NCBI GenBank assembly: GCA_023458995.1
Contig: JAEWVV010000243.1
Span: forward strand, 1-6,972
DNA from: Bacillota bacterium
GTDB taxonomy: Bacteria > Bacillota_I > Bacilli_A > Acholeplasmatales > Acholeplasmataceae
Direction: 5' to 3'
Length of the DNA: 6,972 nucleotides
Shown in pieces: positions 6,109-6,972 of this stretch (positions are counted from its first letter, which is position 1; every line of letters starts with the position of its first letter). The notes beneath the pieces were generated by a model, which worked only from the letters and a program-made list of their open reading frames with translations, was not told where the DNA came from and did not search any database. Position numbers and translations under genes: made by a program.

Positions 6109-6125
6109 AAACACAGGCATATAAT
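6097..6125 (+). promoter_or_regulatory. Candidate overlapping promoter P2 of accB-accC
   Basis: TTGTGA (6097-6102, 4/6), a 17-nt spacer and a perfect TATAAT (6120-6125). It is staggered 17 nt downstream of P1 by its -10 box. That box touches the start of the palindrome at 6124-6138, so both P1 and P2 could be controlled from one site. Confidence 0.45.
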
Positions 6126-6138
6126 TTGAATTTCAAAA
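6124..6138. promoter_or_regulatory. FabT-like operator before accB: TTTGA-ATT-TCAAA
   Basis: TTTGA (6125-6129) and TCAAA (6133-6137) form a perfect palindrome with a 3-nt centre. It lies just downstream of P1 and over the -10 end of P2, a suitable place for repression of accBC, which FabT controls in streptococci. A degenerate second copy follows at 6141-6154 (TTTG-N6-CAAA), and the 9-mer ATTTGAATT is repeated directly at 6124-6132 and 6140-6148, suggesting tandem binding. The core matches the palindrome at 1872-1884. Confidence 0.6.
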
Positions 6139-6370
6139 CATTTGAATTGCCAAACAAAAGGGGAGTTGTTAAACGAACATTAGAAATGGTCAAAAGCGAT
6201 TTAAACGTTTTATTCCTTAACCGTATCATATTAAATTCGCCATGGTCATTTTTGTTTTAAACATCTTAGGTAGCATGAGATATGAACATATAAAAACTCT
6301 GTCAACAAACATGAATCTTCGATGCTGAATCTAGTTTTATCAAATTTGAAAAGTGAAATGGTAACTATAC
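6139..6370 (+). other. Long untranslated leader of accB-accC
   Basis: This gene-free stretch would be transcribed from P1 or P2. It holds a purine-rich ribosome-binding-like sequence, AAAAGGGGAG (6156-6165), with no start codon at a proper distance. A bulged stem pairs GCGATTTAA (6196-6204) with TTAAATTCGC (6231-6240), followed by a T-rich tract (6249-6257). ATGGTCA occurs at 6186-6192 and again at 6242-6248, and TGAATCT at 6312-6318 and 6326-6332. The T tract starts several nt after the stem, so it is not a clean terminator. No known riboswitch or T-box signature was recognised. Confidence 0.4.
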
Positions 6371-6811
6371 ATGACAATTAAAGAAATACAAAGTATAATC
6401 AAGGACTTTGAGAGTTCTCCTTTGATGACATTAGAACTTGAAATGGAAGGATTTAAATTAAGACTCTCTAAAAATAAAAATCAAGAAGTTAATCAAACAA
6501 TCATTCCTAAAGAAGAAACAAGCGTTATTCAAACAACACAAAAACCTGTTCAATTAAATCAACAAACAACGATCAAATCACCACTCGTTGGTACTTTTTA
6601 TGCTTCATCAACACCAAATGGAAAACCATTTGTTGAAGTTGGATCAAGTGTAAAAAAAGGCCAAGTCGTATGCATTATTGAAGCGATGAAAATCATGAAT
6701 GAAATTACATCCCCTTATGATGGTGTTATTAAAGAGATATTTGCCAAAAATGGAGATGTCATCGGATTTAATCAAATCATTATGCGTGTGGGTGATTCGC
6801 ATGAAAAATAA
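6371..6811 (+). CDS. accB: Biotin carboxyl carrier protein of acetyl-CoA carboxylase
   Basis: AccB carries carboxybiotin between biotin carboxylase (AccC) and the carboxyltransferase in the first step of fatty acid synthesis, acetyl-CoA to malonyl-CoA. The 146-residue protein has the N-terminal helix of the family ([16 protein letters not shown], 1-16) and a mobile linker (about 35-68) rich in Gln, Thr and Asn rather than Ala/Pro. The C-terminal biotinyl domain begins at KSPLVGTFY (69-77). The thumb segment (about 78-89), characteristic of AccB, is present. The biotinylated residue is predicted at Lys107 in EAMKIMNE. The ATG is firm: an in-frame TAA lies at 6362-6364 and the N-terminus aligns with the family. 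No clear ribosome binding site precedes it, which is unusual here. Its end overlaps accC by 11 nt. Confidence 0.95.
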   Translation: MTIKEIQSIIKDFESSPLMTLELEMEGFKLRLSKNKNQEVNQTIIPKEETSVIQTTQKPVQLNQQTTIKSPLVGTFYASSTPNGKPFVEVGSSVKKGQVVCIIEAMKIMNEITSPYDGVIKEIFAKNGDVIGFNQIIMRVGDSHEK

Positions 6812-6972
6812 AATACTTATTGCAAACCGCGGAGAGATTGCTGTTCGCATTATTCGTGCATGTAAAGAACTAGGAATTGAAACAGTAGCAGTCTATTCAG
6901 AAGCAGATGAAACATCACTTCATGTCAAACTTGCAGATGAAGCAGTTTGTATTGGTGGCGCACGTAGTAAAG
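6801..6972 (+). CDS. accC: Biotin carboxylase, N-terminal part (runs off the window)
   Basis: AccC uses ATP and bicarbonate to carboxylate the biotin of AccB. Only the first 57 codons are present (the full family is about 450 residues). They contain the highly conserved [20 protein letters not shown] (5-24), then [20 protein letters not shown] (28-47) and CIGG (50-53), the start of the biotin carboxylase N-terminal Rossmann-like domain. GGGTGA (6790-6795) lies 5 nt before the ATG, within accB. The 11-nt overlap with accB suggests coupled translation in equal amounts. The reading frame is open to the right edge, so this is truncated by the window and not a broken gene. Confidence 0.95.
   Translation, partial: MKNKILIANRGEIAVRIIRACKELGIETVAVYSEADETSLHVKLADEAVCIGGARSK

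Noticed and set aside
6097..6116. Possible Rex redox-repressor site (TTGTGA with a downstream CACA)
   Set aside because: The spacing between the TGTG and CACA cores is 2 nt too long and the right arm is poor compared with TTGTGA-N6-TCACAA.
6020..6229. Minus-strand open frame of 69 codons across the accB promoter region
   Set aside because: It runs antisense through the terminator, promoters and operator, shows no family resemblance, and A+T-rich intergenic DNA often stays open by chance.
6186..6260. 24-codon leader reading frame before accB
   Set aside because: The nearest ribosome-binding-like site ends 20 nt upstream, too far, and the peptide shows no run of regulatory codons. It is probably chance.
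6340..6349. TCAAATTTGA palindrome close to the accB start
   Set aside because: The half-sites are in the opposite order to TTTGA-N3-TCAAA and have no spacer, so it is not counted as a third operator.
6139..6370. T-box, TPP, preQ1 or other known riboswitch
   Set aside because: No T-box AGGGTGG-type motif or other recognisable conserved core was found, and no clean terminator/antiterminator pair.
6358..6381. 7-codon frame overlapping the accB start codon, possible coupling minicistron
   Set aside because: It has no ribosome binding site of its own and is too short to separate from chance.

Overview
The window comes from a low-G+C bacterium of the Firmicutes/Mollicutes type. It is strongly A+T-rich by eye, has GGAGG/AGGAGA-type ribosome binding sites and TTGACA/TATAAT-type promoters. 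It uses the standard code: TGG encodes Trp and TGA is a real stop (zwf ends in TGA), which excludes Mycoplasma/Spiroplasma. An Acholeplasma-like mollicute or a related small-genome Firmicute fits best. That placement is inference.

Layout, left to right. (1) Positions 1-134 are a convergent terminator zone: a hairpin plus T-run for an unseen + strand gene to the left, and a long hairpin plus T-run ending the minus-strand gene that follows. (2) 132-1733, minus: a gamma-glutamyltransferase-family Ntn-hydrolase whose substrate pocket differs from true GGT. (3) 1734-1974: a divergent control region with a promoter on each strand, a perfect TTTGA-N3-TCAAA palindrome, and three copies of the 8-mer ATAGATAC. 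(4) 1975-6025, plus: a tight five-gene operon with overlaps or very short gaps, closed by a strong terminator. It holds an AlkA-like DNA glycosylase, glucose-6-phosphate dehydrogenase (zwf), a metal-dependent cyclase-family hydrolase, a GNAT acetyltransferase and a D-2-hydroxyacid dehydrogenase. (5) 6026-6370: terminator, overlapping promoters, a second TTTGA-N3-TCAAA palindrome and a long untranslated leader. (6) 6371-6972: accB (biotin carboxyl carrier protein) and the start of accC (biotin carboxylase), overlapping by 11 nt; accC runs off the window.

How the parts may work together. AccB and AccC make malonyl-CoA for fatty acid synthesis. Zwf makes NADPH, which fatty acid synthesis also consumes. 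By manual scan, TTTGA-N3-TCAAA occurs exactly twice in the window, once in each of the two promoter regions and never inside a gene. It resembles the operator described for FabT, the MarR-family fatty-acid repressor of streptococci and lactococci. The best candidate for something new here is therefore a FabT-like regulon joining acetyl-CoA carboxylase to an NADPH-producing operon. A second, more speculative idea is that the genes after zwf (a hydrolase, then a 2-hydroxyacid dehydrogenase) handle 6-phosphogluconolactone and 6-phosphogluconate. No mobile elements, CRISPR arrays, tRNAs or rRNAs were seen.
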